From positions 1-21,186 of the IMG/VR virus record IMGVR_UViG_3300005915_000144: DNA of 21,186 bases. The stretch is one strand, 5' to 3'. The position numbers and the translations under genes were made by a program. The first letter of the stretch is position 1. Each line of letters starts with the position of its first letter. The notes below the pieces were generated by a model, which saw only the letters and a program-made list of their open reading frames with translations, was not told the origin of the DNA and did not search any database. This stretch comes from a virus. This document shows, one piece after another, positions 11,282 to 19,321 of this stretch.

Positions 11282-12430
11282 ATGGGTAAACACTCAATTC
11301 TATCAGCTTCAGCTTGTGAGCGATGGTGGAACTGCCCGGGGTCAGTTACCGCTTGCAAGGATATTCCTAACCCCACGTCTGTGTACGCTGCAGAAGGTAC
11401 TGTGGCTCATGCACTGGCTGAGCGTGCATTACGAAGCCGTCCTTCTCCTGATCTCGATAAGGAGATAGGCAAGAAGGTTATGCAAGAAGGGTTTGAGATC
11501 GAGATCACAGAAGAGATGGTAGACGCTGTTCTGGATTATAAAGATTACGTTTCTACTATCTGGGATAAAACAGACGGTGCTCTTCTTAACTACGAGGAAG
11601 AGATAACTCTCGACCTTGAAGGTGTAGATGTGGATATGTTTGGTACTTCAGATTGTAGTTTGGTCGTGCCTTTTAAAACTATCCATGTTTTCGATCTTAA
11701 GTTTGGAAAAGGTAAACGTGTTAGCGCGTGGGAGAACAAACAGTTAATGTACTACGCTCTTGGTAAAGCTTTGAAAGAAGATTGTGCCGAGATCGTTTTA
11801 CATATCTGTCAACCCAGAGTATCGGATGGTTTCTCTTCATACTCTATGACAGCGGAAGACATGAATCAGTTTCATGAAGAGCTGAAGATCAGAGCTAAGG
11901 AAGCTCTTGATCCTAAAGCCCCGCTTGTTCCTGGTGATCACTGTCGAGCCACCTTCTGTCCTAATCGTATGGGGTGCCAAGCGCTGCAAGGTTTGGCAAA
12001 GGACCTTATTAAGAGTGACTTTAGTGCGCCTGCTGTTGTTGATACAATGGCTCTTGATCATATCGTCAAGGTGTTGAAGTATGAAGATACGGTCAAGGAT
12101 TGGATGACACAAGTGCGTGGACACGCTAAAGAGTTGATGATGCGAGGTGAGAACATTCCCGGTTATAAAGTTGTTCAAGGTATGGGTCATGCTAAATGGA
12201 TTGATCCGGCTATTCTCGTTGCAGAGTATGAGGACGAGTATGGAAGCACTTTATTTAAGCCAAAAGAATTATTATCACCTGCTAAAATAGAGAAATTAGT
12301 AGGTAAGAAAAAACTCGGTAAAGATTTCCGTGATGAGTATACTTATCGTCCGGATACCGGGTTTAAGATCGTCGAAGAAGATAAAAAAGGTGAACCCGTT
12401 AAACTAATAAAACCTCAAGACGACTTTTAG
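11282..12430 (+). CDS. DUF2800 PD-(D/E)XK nuclease, 382 aa
   Basis: HSILSASACERWWNCPGSVT at the N-terminus, VYAAEGTVAHALAERAL, then VFDLKFGKGKRVSAW (about residues 135-149) with the D-x-K and flanking Q-L-x-x-Y are hallmarks of DUF2800 proteins, a Cas4/RecB-like PD-(D/E)XK nuclease family of phages. CRATFCPNRMGC (about 221-232) gives three close Cys, reminiscent of the Fe-S cluster Cys of Cas4/AddB nucleases. Predicted role: recombination exonuclease or end-processing with the DUF2815 partner. It starts 1 base after the helicase stop. A 6-bp perfect hairpin spans its own stop. Confidence 0.85.
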   Translation: MGKHSILSASACERWWNCPGSVTACKDIPNPTSVYAAEGTVAHALAERALRSRPSPDLDKEIGKKVMQEGFEIEITEEMVDAVLDYKDYVSTIWDKTDGALLNYEEEITLDLEGVDVDMFGTSDCSLVVPFKTIHVFDLKFGKGKRVSAWENKQLMYYALGKALKEDCAEIVLHICQPRVSDGFSSYSMTAEDMNQFHEELKIRAKEALDPKAPLVPGDHCRATFCPNRMGCQALQGLAKDLIKSDFSAPAVVDTMALDHIVKVLKYEDTVKDWMTQVRGHAKELMMRGENIPGYKVVQGMGHAKWIDPAILVAEYEDEYGSTLFKPKELLSPAKIEKLVGKKKLGKDFRDEYTYRPDTGFKIVEEDKKGEPVKLIKPQDDF

Positions 12431-12435
12431 TCGTC
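12419..12435 (+). other. Small perfect RNA hairpin across the DUF2800 stop
   Basis: GACGAC (12419-12424) and GTCGTC (12430-12435) with a TTTTA loop; the stop TAG lies at 12428-12430. No T-run follows on the plus strand, so it is not a standard terminator. It may protect or punctuate the mRNA between two genes. Confidence 0.35.
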
Positions 12436-12455
12436 AATTAAAAAGGAGTACTTCA

Positions 12456-12992
12456 ATGAGCAAGAACACTTTTATAATGCGTGAAGATGGATCAATGTTG
12501 TCACCCGAGTTTCGAGTATCTTTTCCACACATCATTGAACCGGACGATAATGGCAAGTTTGGTCTGGCTATGATTTTTGAACCAGATACGGATTTTTCCA
12601 TGCTGGAAAAAGAAGTGGCCGCTAAGAAGAAAGCTGTTTGGCCCAAAGGCGTGAAGGGGGTATACTCACAACCTATCTTAGACGGTGATGCTAGTGAAGC
12701 TCAGCGTGAAGAATTGGTAGGTAAGATGTATATAAACGGCAAGGCTGGTAAGTACCGTCCTGGTCTTGTTGATTCACAGTTACAAGAGATCACCGACGAA
12801 GCTGAATTTTATCCCGGCTGTTGGGCTCGTGCTGTTGTCACGATCTATAACTGGACGTATATGGGTAAATGCGGTATATCCGTCAACGTTCGTAACATTC
12901 AAAAGATCCGTGATGATGAGCCACTTATCAGCCGTGTTCGTGCTGCAGATGAATTTGAATCTGTTGAAGATCAAGAAGTAGCAGACCTTTAA
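12456..12992 (+). CDS. DUF2815 family protein, likely ssDNA-binding, 178 aa
   Basis: The sequence FRVSFPHIIEPDDNGKFGLA near the start, AVWPKGVKGV in the middle (about 62-71), then YPGCWARAVVTIYNWTYMGK and GISVNVRNIQKIRDDE near the end, matches DUF2815, phage proteins thought to adopt an OB-fold and bind single-stranded DNA like T7 gp2.5. An acidic C-terminal tail (ESVEDQEVADL), typical of SSB proteins that recruit partners, is present. The family commonly sits beside DUF2800 and a family A polymerase, as here. AAAAAGGAG lies 7 bases before the ATG. Confidence 0.85.
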   Translation: MSKNTFIMREDGSMLSPEFRVSFPHIIEPDDNGKFGLAMIFEPDTDFSMLEKEVAAKKKAVWPKGVKGVYSQPILDGDASEAQREELVGKMYINGKAGKYRPGLVDSQLQEITDEAEFYPGCWARAVVTIYNWTYMGKCGISVNVRNIQKIRDDEPLISRVRAADEFESVEDQEVADL

Positions 12993-13028
12993 TAGTTAAT
13001 ACCAATGAGTTAAGAAGGAGATAAGAAG

Positions 13029-13445
13029 ATGAGTCAAAGATCGAACGGAGAAGTGAAAATTGTAGAGAAAGAAGTTATTAAAGAAGTAGAAAGAAACGTT
13101 ACCGTCGAGGAGATAGCAGAAGCAGCGCATGAAATTAATCGCGCTTACTGTTTAGCATTAGGAGATGATTCTCAGCCGTCGTGGGCTGAAGCTCCTGAAT
13201 GGCAAAAAACATCTGCTGTTAATGGTGTAGTTTTCCATATCCAAAATCCGGAAGCGGGACCAGAAGCAAGTCACGAAAGCTGGTTAAAAGAAAAAGAAGC
13301 CGATGGTTGGGTGTTTGGTGACATTAAGGATCCAGAAGCAAAAGAGCATCCTTGCATGGTTCCTTTTAAGGAGCTTCCAACATCACAGCGAGCTAAAGAT
13401 TATATCTTTCGTGCTGTTATTCATTCTATGGCGAAAAGTTTATAA
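13029..13445 (+). CDS. RyR-domain protein, 138 aa
   Basis: After a charged N-terminal segment (KIVEKEVIKEVERNVTVEE), the protein contains EINRAYCLALGDDSQPSWAE, then VFHIQNPEAGPEASHESWLK and GWVFGDIKDPEAKEHPCMVP. This is the RyR domain (Pfam RYR, named after ryanodine receptor repeats), found in phages and prophages as a stand-alone protein of unknown role. Conserved HES-W and HPCMVPF motifs are intact and length fits one domain. It sits between the ssDNA-binding-like gene and the polymerase, and its stop overlaps the polymerase start (TAATG). Confidence 0.85.
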   Translation: MSQRSNGEVKIVEKEVIKEVERNVTVEEIAEAAHEINRAYCLALGDDSQPSWAEAPEWQKTSAVNGVVFHIQNPEAGPEASHESWLKEKEADGWVFGDIKDPEAKEHPCMVPFKELPTSQRAKDYIFRAVIHSMAKSL

Positions 13446-15391
13446 TGCCTACTCTCCACATAGACTTTGAAACACGTTCTAATGTGGACATAAGAACGTG
13501 TGGGGCTGGTCGGTATGCTGCCGACCCCTCCACACGTATCTTATGTGTCTGCTGGGCTGTCGATAACGGTCCGGTAAAAGGGTCTATGGGTGAAACCATT
13601 CCGGCTGTATTCAAACAGGCTATTGAAGAAGGGTGGCAATTTAGCGCATTTAACGCGATTTTCGAGATATTGATTCTAAAATATCGCTGGCCGGACCTGC
13701 CTCTTCCTCAGTTTATATGCACGAGAGCCCTTGTATCCGCTCATGGCCTCCCACAAGCACTTAATAGGGCGTGTAAGGCATTACACATAGGTATTGCGAA
13801 AGATTTAGAAGGGACGCGTCTTATCAACGTATACTCAAAGCCTAGAAAGGAAGGTGGGTTCAATGAACTGCAGGGAGACGATAGATCAAAAATGTTGCGG
13901 TACTGTGCAAAGGACGTTGTATTGTCAAGACGTATTATGCAGCGCGTCCCTCCTCTACCTGCTTTTGAGCAGGAAGTATACGATTGGACCGTCAAAGCCA
14001 ACTTACGAGGGATCACCATCGACAACGACCTTGCGGTTAAAGCAGGAGCTATCGCCTCAGATCTTCAAGCACAGGGCAACGCAAAGCTAGTAGGATTAAC
14101 AAAAGGTAAAATTCATGCCATCACTCAAGTGCAGAGAATTAAAACTTATTTGAAAGATGAGTTTGGCATATCAGCGGAGTGTCTTGACAAAGAAGCTATT
14201 GGAGAACTGCTACTTCAACCTCTTCCTGATAGGGCAAGAGAAATTCTCGAGCTGAGAAGAGATTTAAGTCAGACCAGTGTTAAAAAATTTACCCGTGCCA
14301 GACTATCGGCTTGTCCAGATGGTAAAGTGAGAGATACATTAATTTATCACGGGGCGGCGACAGGACGGTGGACGTCTCAAGTTGTTCAGTTTCAGAACCT
14401 TCCCAGGCACGTAGTTTCGGATCCAGAAGCTGCTATGAAGTTAATTAATTACGGCGATTCAGAGTTGTTTGATTTATGCTACGAATCTCCCATGTTAGCT
14501 TTATCCGCTTGTATACGCGGCCTTGTCATACCTATGCCAGGAAAGAAGCTGGGAATTGTGGATTATAATGCTATTGAAGCTCGGGTTTTAATGTGGGCTG
14601 CGGGTCAGGCAGACGCCGTTGATATATTCCGCCGTAAAGGGGATATTTATATCGAGATGGCGCGTACAATTTACTCAAACAAAAACCTCGTGAAAGAAAA
14701 TAAGAAGGAGAGGTTTCTTGGTAAGACTACCACACTAGGTTGTGGATACGGGATGGGTAAAATTAAGTTCCAAGCTACTTGTGACGGCTACGGCATTGAC
14801 CTGGGTGAGAAAACAGAATGTTACGAGTCCCAAAAAGAGGGCGATAAAAAAGTTAAGGCTTGGTTCTCACCCCTTGCTCAAAAGGCTGTCGAGTCTTACC
14901 GTACTAGGTTTCATAAGGTGCCTGAATTTTGGAGAGGCATGCAGCAGGCCGCTGAACTGTGCGTTAAAACAGGCAAGGCTTACAAGTTTAAAGATTTTGC
15001 GTTTTATCGTGAACGTGAATATTTGTATATGGCTCTTCCTTCAGGACGTAATTTAGCTTATCATCGTCCAGGGTATGACAACGACGGCTTATATTATTAT
15101 ACCGAAGACAGCCAATCGCATACGTATATTAAGAAGAGAACGTATGGCGGTCGGTTAGCTGAAAATGCTATACAAGCTCTCGCTCGTGACATTCTTGCCT
15201 ATGGTATTATTAATTTAGAGAAGGCGGGTCATGGAGTTATTCTTACGGTACATGACGAGAACGTAATTGAGATTGAAGATCCTAAACAACTAGATGAGAT
15301 TTCAGAAATAATGTGTGATATACCTGCCTGGGCTAAAGGTTGTCCAATCAGTGCAGAAGGGTTTATCGCCGAAAGGTACAGAAAGGGGTAA
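13445..15391 (+). CDS. Family A DNA polymerase with 3'-5' exonuclease domain, 648 aa
   Basis: Exonuclease: ExoI HIDFETRSNVDI (D7, E9), ExoII AFNAIFE (about 68-74), ExoIII YCAKDVVLS (D about 158). Polymerase: motif A GIVDYNAIEARVLMW (about 370-384, catalytic Asp about 373), motif B RFLGKTTTLGCGYGMG (about 421-436), motif C TVHDENVIE (Asp about 602). All catalytic residues appear present, so it should replicate DNA with proofreading. At 648 aa it matches phage PolA-type enzymes without the 5' nuclease domain. Translation starts within the TAATG overlap with the RyR gene, implying coupling. Confidence 0.95.
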   Translation: MPTLHIDFETRSNVDIRTCGAGRYAADPSTRILCVCWAVDNGPVKGSMGETIPAVFKQAIEEGWQFSAFNAIFEILILKYRWPDLPLPQFICTRALVSAHGLPQALNRACKALHIGIAKDLEGTRLINVYSKPRKEGGFNELQGDDRSKMLRYCAKDVVLSRRIMQRVPPLPAFEQEVYDWTVKANLRGITIDNDLAVKAGAIASDLQAQGNAKLVGLTKGKIHAITQVQRIKTYLKDEFGISAECLDKEAIGELLLQPLPDRAREILELRRDLSQTSVKKFTRARLSACPDGKVRDTLIYHGAATGRWTSQVVQFQNLPRHVVSDPEAAMKLINYGDSELFDLCYESPMLALSACIRGLVIPMPGKKLGIVDYNAIEARVLMWAAGQADAVDIFRRKGDIYIEMARTIYSNKNLVKENKKERFLGKTTTLGCGYGMGKIKFQATCDGYGIDLGEKTECYESQKEGDKKVKAWFSPLAQKAVESYRTRFHKVPEFWRGMQQAAELCVKTGKAYKFKDFAFYREREYLYMALPSGRNLAYHRPGYDNDGLYYYTEDSQSHTYIKKRTYGGRLAENAIQALARDILAYGIINLEKAGHGVILTVHDENVIEIEDPKQLDEISEIMCDIPAWAKGCPISAEGFIAERYRKG

Positions 15392-15394
15392 AGT

Positions 15395-15631
15395 ATGAAT
15401 CCAGACACAGGAGATATAGGGCGATTTTTAAACGAAGAAGAGGCTAACAAAGCGGGGTATACTATCCCGTTAGCAAAAGGAGACTTAGTTAAGATAAAAG
15501 GAGTAACTTTTAGAATAACAAGAATCGATCATCAAGGAAACACGCTTAATTTAAAAGCTATGGATCCTATGGATGCTATTTCTTACGAGCAGGAAAAAAT
15601 GCAAGAGAGGAATTTAAAATGTCAATCATAA
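15395..15631 (+). CDS. Unrecognised 78-aa phage protein
   Basis: Starts MNPDTGDIGRFLNEEEANKA, and its central part (GDLVKIKGVTFRITRIDHQG) reads as a small beta barrel, similar to short proteins often found near phage polymerases. It starts 3 bases after the polymerase stop and overlaps the zinc-ribbon gene by 13 bases. Function unknown. Confidence 0.65.
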   Translation: MNPDTGDIGRFLNEEEANKAGYTIPLAKGDLVKIKGVTFRITRIDHQGNTLNLKAMDPMDAISYEQEKMQERNLKCQS

Positions 15632-16065
15632 TAGGAGATACAATCTACTGCCCGCTTTGTGAAAAGCAGATGGTTAAACGTAACATTCGTTTAGTGGATA
15701 AGGATACAGCATTATATCTATGCGCTCCGTGTAATATAGGTATTTACGAGTTCGATCCCGCGTTAAACAAATGGCGTGACGCTGAAAAAAAGATACCTTG
15801 TCCGAACTGTGGGAAACCTCTCAAATGGTTTGCACGATACATGGACGGCTACTTTAAAGCGGTGTGTCCTTACTGTAAAACAGTGATGAGGAAAGATGGT
15901 GATGTAAAGTTCGGTGAGAGCGGTAATATAATTGTCCCGGAAGAAATGGAAGAAGATACTGAAGAAACTGTCGAAGTTAAAATTCCGTTAGCTCATCTTG
16001 CTAAAAAATTAGGAAAGGAGAAATTCAATGCCCTCAAAGCCAGACTTAAGAAAAGACAAAAGTAA
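15619..16065 (+). CDS. Double zinc-ribbon protein, 148 aa
   Basis: Two Cys4 modules: CPLC...CAPC (about residues 11-38) and CPNC...CPYC (about 61-87), both CxxC-x(n)-CxxC ribbons. A Glu-rich linker follows (MEEDTEETVEVKI) and a basic helical tail ends in KARLKKRQK. Such proteins bind nucleic acids or act as transcription or replication adaptors. The C-terminal end overlaps the next small gene by 38 bases. The Zn sites are seen directly; the role is inference. Confidence 0.75.
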   Translation: MSIIIGDTIYCPLCEKQMVKRNIRLVDKDTALYLCAPCNIGIYEFDPALNKWRDAEKKIPCPNCGKPLKWFARYMDGYFKAVCPYCKTVMRKDGDVKFGESGNIIVPEEMEEDTEETVEVKIPLAHLAKKLGKEKFNALKARLKKRQK

Positions 16066-16201
16066 AGAATTGGCTGAAGCTCACTGGTCCTATATTGAAG
16101 CGTTACTCCAGGCTAATAATGTTTTACCATCGAAGTCTGATAAGTTTCATTATAAATCAGCTTTCATCCATGGGTATAAACACGGAAGGACAGATCAATG
16201 A
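16028..16201 (+). CDS. Small unrecognised 57-aa protein
   Basis: ATG 16028 follows AAAGGAG inside the zinc-ribbon gene, and TGA 16199-16201 overlaps the next start by 4 bases. The sequence starts MPSKPDLRKDKSKELAEAHW and ends SAFIHGYKHGRTDQ, a helical pattern common in phage mini-proteins near replication genes. No family named. Confidence 0.65.
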   Translation: MPSKPDLRKDKSKELAEAHWSYIEALLQANNVLPSKSDKFHYKSAFIHGYKHGRTDQ

Positions 16202-17298
16202 GTTATTTCCTAGCCGCTTTAGTTACCTTAAGATTAGTAATGTGGCGCGTCTTTCCACAGTTCGGTATGGAGGTAGTCTCGGACGGTATCTTCGGTATGC
16301 TGGCCTTTACCGTATACGTTTTATACCTCGTCAATAAACGATATACTCGCTTCACTCCCTGGATATTCTTATTGGTGATAAGCACGGTAATATCTTTTTT
16401 CTATTCTCCTAACTTACCTCTCACTTTCAACACCTGGTTTCTTCTCTTAATCAATATCTTAGGTTTCGTATTGGCCGTACAGCATCTTCGGAATAAAGAA
16501 GCGGCGCCTTTTTTATGGCTGGCTATGCTGTTAGGAGCTACCGTAGCGGCATTGGTAGGTATCTGGGAGTTCTTCATACTAAGGTCTTATGCACCGTCTC
16601 CTACAGCTAGTATGGCGGTACAAAGCATCTATGCAGCAAAGCGATCGTGTTCTTTTCTTGGCTGGCCGACTATATTTGCAGGGTACCTCGTTCTCTTTAT
16701 ACCGAGCGCGTGGGTAATGGCCCGGGATTGCCGGCCACGGAATAAAGTCTTTTGGTCGGCTTGTCTTATCTTCTTACTGCTGGGCTTAGCTTCTTCTTTT
16801 TCTGTCCTAGCTCCGCTTAGTCTGTTATCAGCCGTCATTATTTCCGGCAACGTTAAGCGGTTAAGATGGATGCTAATCGTGGTAGGATTAGTGCTTTTTT
16901 CAGCTGGGAGTACCAAAACATTAGCTTCGTTTATCGCTTCTAGAACCGAATATTATCAAGCAGCTTGGCAAATGATCTCTCAGCACCCGTTTGTAGGGGG
17001 TGGTGCAGGGTTGTTTCAGTCTACAGGATCCTCTCCTAGCATATTCGCGCATAATAGCTATCTTCAGATATGGGCCGAAACAGGGCCTATAGGTCTGATC
17101 GGAATACTGGGAGTCGTGTATACCTTCTGGACACTGAAACCAAAAACAAATTTTGGTAAAGGTATGTATGTGGGGTTACTTGCTTTCTTCATTGATAATT
17201 TATTCAGTTTTTCTTTGATCAAAGCTAACCTATCCTTTGCCGGATGGATAGCCCTAGCTTGTTACTACGTCTATTACCGAAAGGAGAGCATGTCATGA
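16198..17298 (+). CDS. O-antigen ligase/polymerase-like membrane protein, 366 aa
   Basis: About ten hydrophobic segments with short loops span the protein. The signature region SRTEYYQAAWQMISQHPFVG (about residues 243-262), followed by GGAGLF and AHNSYLQIWAETGPIGLIGI, is the Wzy_C/WaaL domain of O-antigen ligases and polymerases, including the conserved Arg and His. Such enzymes transfer or polymerise sugar chains at the outer face of the inner membrane. Both ends overlap neighbouring genes by ATGA, so it is fully built into the replication operon, not a separately promoted cargo gene. It may alter host surface sugars to block superinfection (inference). Confidence 0.8.
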   Translation: MSYFLAALVTLRLVMWRVFPQFGMEVVSDGIFGMLAFTVYVLYLVNKRYTRFTPWIFLLVISTVISFFYSPNLPLTFNTWFLLLINILGFVLAVQHLRNKEAAPFLWLAMLLGATVAALVGIWEFFILRSYAPSPTASMAVQSIYAAKRSCSFLGWPTIFAGYLVLFIPSAWVMARDCRPRNKVFWSACLIFLLLGLASSFSVLAPLSLLSAVIISGNVKRLRWMLIVVGLVLFSAGSTKTLASFIASRTEYYQAAWQMISQHPFVGGGAGLFQSTGSSPSIFAHNSYLQIWAETGPIGLIGILGVVYTFWTLKPKTNFGKGMYVGLLAFFIDNLFSFSLIKANLSFAGWIALACYYVYYRKESMS

Positions 17299-17741
17299 AC
17301 TATTACTTAGGGATTGACCCGGGTATGTCAGGAGCTTGCGTACTAATCCCTAAAGACAGGGCTAAAGTTTTCCCCCTCCCGTATAGTAAACATACCCCCC
17401 ACGACATAGCTAAGTTTCTTCGTGAGAGTGGGGGTATAATAAAAGCATATCTTGAAGGCGTAAACGCCATGCCAAAACAAGGAGTGTCTTCGACTTTTAA
17501 ATTTGGAGAGAACTATGGTTTTTGGCGGGGTTTGCTAACTGGATTAGAGATACCCTTTGAACGCGTCTACCCTCTTAAGTGGCAGACAGCCATGTCATGC
17601 CGAACGGGAGGAAATAAAAACATTTCAAAAGCCCGCGCGCAAGAGCTCTTCCCTAAAATAAAAGTCACTCACGCCATCGCAGATGCTTTACTTATCGCTG
17701 AATACTGCCGACGACAAAACACCCAAATAAAAACCCTCTAA
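17295..17741 (+). CDS. RuvC-like Holliday junction resolvase, 148 aa
   Basis: Start chosen at 17295, where ATGA overlaps the upstream stop and AAGGAG precedes; a longer frame from 17244 lies inside the ligase gene. RNase H-like fold: LGIDPGMSG (D8), YLEGVNAMPKQG (E54), and C-terminal HAIADALLIAEY (H125, D130), giving the acidic set of RuvC nucleases. KFGENYGFWRG and the Y-P-x-x-W-Q motif agree with phage RuvC-like enzymes. It would resolve branched DNA before packaging. The terminator hairpin overlaps its last codons. Confidence 0.9.
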   Translation: MNYYLGIDPGMSGACVLIPKDRAKVFPLPYSKHTPHDIAKFLRESGGIIKAYLEGVNAMPKQGVSSTFKFGENYGFWRGLLTGLEIPFERVYPLKWQTAMSCRTGGNKNISKARAQELFPKIKVTHAIADALLIAEYCRRQNTQIKTL

Positions 17742-17763
17742 CGCTTTTTACGACGTTAGAGGG
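17722..17763 (-). terminator. Rho-independent terminator at the convergence point
   Basis: CCCTCTAACG (17734-17743) and CGTTAGAGGG (17754-17763) form a perfect 10-bp stem with a 10-base loop. Read on the minus strand, the stem is followed by GGG-TTTTTATTT, a U-run, so it terminates the leftward (late) transcript. On the plus strand it lacks a T-run but would still block or protect the 3' end of the rightward transcript. It overlaps the resolvase stop (17739-17741). Confidence 0.8.
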
Positions 17764-17798
17764 CACATGGAGGAGAACCAACCATTACTAGAGAAAAT

Positions 17799-18179
17799 CT
17801 ATATCCCTGAAGGACAAGTATTATCTGCACAGGTTAAAGTGGTACCTGCAGCATCAACACTACATCTTGAACACCCGCCATCAGGTTGTTTCATCCATAA
17901 AGCACCTTCAGTACCTCCTGTTATCCCTACGTAAATTGAAGCATCTACACGAATATCTGATTCAGCATAGATATCACCAGCCACGGTTAAGTCTGTAAGA
18001 TCTGTAAGGTCTATATTAACTTCCGATAATGAAGTGTCTTTAGCGATCGTAGGCCCTGTCATATCAATCGTTTCTGTTTTACCTATCACCGTTCCGGCAG
18101 ATTTAATTTCAACAGCCGCAAAGGCTATACCTGATATACAAAAAGCAATAACTAAGGCAACTAAAAATAATTTTTTCAT
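17799..18179 (-). CDS. Exported protein with Cys-rich C-terminus, 126 aa
   Basis: MKKLFLVALVIAFCISGIAF-AA is a classic signal peptide with an AFA-A cleavage site. The mature part has regular beta-type repeats (SEVNIDLTDLTDLTVAGDIY) followed by SDIRVDASIYVGITGG. The tail ALWMKQPDGGCSRCSVDAAG... carries four Cys and resembles repeated head/tail-fibre endings with 'G-x-ML-xSPDG' turns. It may be an exported surface or fibre-tip protein. GGGAG precedes the ATG. It is the last gene before the terminator. Confidence 0.7.
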   Translation of the reverse strand: MKKLFLVALVIAFCISGIAFAAVEIKSAGTVIGKTETIDMTGPTIAKDTSLSEVNIDLTDLTDLTVAGDIYAESDIRVDASIYVGITGGTEGALWMKQPDGGCSRCSVDAAGTTLTCADNTCPSGI

Positions 18180-18231
18180 GTTTGTTCTCCCTATTGAATT
18201 ACACTGATTAGATTATCTCTATCTATATACT

Positions 18232-18260
18232 ATTTTCGCTTAAATAAGGCTGTTTGTCAA
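18232..18260 (-). promoter_or_regulatory. Possible promoter for the exported 126-aa gene
   Basis: On the minus strand TTGACA (18260-18255), 17-base spacer, GAAAAT (18237-18232). The -35 is perfect and the -10 is 4 of 6. GTTTG-A-CAAAC, a small dyad, overlaps the -35. It lies in the only sizeable gap (18180-18309) of the leftward block, upstream of the 126-aa gene. Weak -10, so uncertain. Confidence 0.35.
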
Positions 18261-18309
18261 ACGAAATCTAAGATAAATTAACAAGCCATACTTCGGCCCT
18301 CCTCTCTCC

Positions 18310-18498
18310 TTACTTCTTCATTTTCCAGGGAAGCCATAGATCAAAGGTGGATATAAAGGTCGCTTTTGCTGCATCTACGTTCCCTATTTTGGTCTTGATC
18401 TTACTTCCTTTTCCGTTTATACTTTTCTCGTTGTGATAATGTATAGCACAACCAGATAATAATATGACTATCGCTAATATTTTGAGTAGCTTAAACAT
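18310..18498 (-). CDS. Small outer-membrane-type lipoprotein, 62 aa
   Basis: Start at 18498 chosen because GGAGGGGAG is just upstream; a longer frame starts inside the DUF1353 gene. MFKLLKILAIVILLSGC is a lipoprotein signal with lipobox LSGC (Cys 17). The mature part is about 45 residues, basic, ending DLWLPWKMKK. Lipidation and size resemble the outer-membrane spanin subunit (Rz1-like) used in Gram-negative lysis, but the Pro-rich Rz1 pattern is lacking and no inner-membrane Rz gene is nested. Alternatively a superinfection-exclusion lipoprotein. Confidence 0.65.
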   Translation of the reverse strand: MFKLLKILAIVILLSGCAIHYHNEKSINGKGSKIKTKIGNVDAAKATFISTFDLWLPWKMKK

Positions 18499-18508
18499 AT
18501 CTCCCCTC

Positions 18509-18880
18509 CTATTTTTTATTCCACGGTATCCATCCGAACATACGAACAGCACGATACATAGCTTGTCTTTTCCACCAGGGTACCTTTAGGACTCCCATAG
18601 CTTCAAGAAATATTTTATCGCATTTTTTACGCCAAAAGAGTTTCTGGTTATACATGTAATCGTGGATCACGGCAGCCTGAGCGTATTTAGCAAAAGGATG
18701 GCCTATGATAGACCAGAAAGCTTTTGGGATTGAAGCCCCGTCGGTCATAAACCCTTCCGGAATGTTGATTGTTTCTTCGCTGTCCTCAGACCCGATATGA
18801 TACTTAAAGGCTTTATTCACACGCCATATTTGTTTATCTTCCATTTGAGTAATAGATAACTTTTTAGTAAAACTAGACAT
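18509..18880 (-). CDS. DUF1353 family phage protein, 123 aa
   Basis: Start at 18880 behind AGGAGG. The segment INIPEGFMTDGASIPKAFWS, then AKYAQAAVIHDYMYNQKLFW, is the DUF1353 signature (P-x-GF-x-TDGASIP and AAVIHDY-x-Y), and RKKCDKIFLEAMGVLKV with RAVRMFGW completes it. DUF1353 occurs often near phage lysis or tail-end genes; the conserved His-Asp pair suggests a hydrolase-like site but no activity is established. It sits between a 62-aa gene (8-base overlap) and the lipoprotein. Confidence 0.85.
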   Translation of the reverse strand: MSSFTKKLSITQMEDKQIWRVNKAFKYHIGSEDSEETINIPEGFMTDGASIPKAFWSIIGHPFAKYAQAAVIHDYMYNQKLFWRKKCDKIFLEAMGVLKVPWWKRQAMYRAVRMFGWIPWNKK

Positions 18881-19061
18881 TGTTCCTCCTGTCTCCACCG
18901 TTAAATCTTTTTTCCGGTATCTTTCCTCCGGCCAGTATAACGGCTTTGTCTACTTCGTCGGTCATTAATTGGATCGCTATTAACGCAGTCTTTCTTGCTT
19001 CGTAAAATTGTGAAACGTCCAGCTTTACATCCACCCTATCTTCAGGTTCGTGGCGTGGCAT
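18873..19061 (-). CDS. Unrecognised 62-aa protein
   Basis: Begins MPRHEPEDRVDVKLDVSQFY and continues with a helix (EARKTALIAIQLMTDEVDKA). Its end overlaps DUF1353 by 8 bases and AAGGA precedes its ATG. The composition is charged and soluble. It lies right after the membrane protein gene, a position often held by lysis accessory genes, but no motif shows this. Confidence 0.55.
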   Translation of the reverse strand: MPRHEPEDRVDVKLDVSQFYEARKTALIAIQLMTDEVDKAVILAGGKIPEKRFNGGDRRNNV

Positions 19062-19063
19062 GA

Positions 19064-19321
19064 TTAATCCTTTTTATAACCGTTGATCCTGCCAAGGGTT
19101 TCGATCATACCCTCGTGTTGCTTCATCATACTCTCGTGTTGTTTTGCAGACGCAATATGTTCATCTCTTACGCGGGTCATGAATATTTCCATTCTGGTTG
19201 TTAATTTATTCATGGTACCGCAAAGATCTTTCACGACGGTTACAACTAACCAAACACACAATCCAAAAACCCCTATACTTAATCCGGCGTCGATAGCTGT
19301 CTTAATAATACCGAATTGCAT
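19064..19321 (-). CDS. Holin-like membrane protein with coiled-coil tail, 85 aa
   Basis: One hydrophobic helix (GLSIGVFGLCVWLVVTVVKD, about residues 13-32) is followed by a long charged helix (KLTTRMEIFMTRVRDEHIAS and beyond) with heptad-like spacing and the repeats QHESMMKQHEGMIE. This topology suits class III-type holins or XhlA-like haemolysin helpers. Strong GGGAGG site. Surrounded by a small basic gene, DUF1353 and the lipoprotein, it may be part of a lysis module. Confidence 0.6.
   Translation of the reverse strand: MQFGIIKTAIDAGLSIGVFGLCVWLVVTVVKDLCGTMNKLTTRMEIFMTRVRDEHIASAKQHESMMKQHEGMIETLGRINGYKKD

Noticed and set aside
12419-12435. Rho-independent terminator after DUF2800
   Set aside because: Hairpin lacks a T-run on the plus strand, and the next gene is in the same operon.
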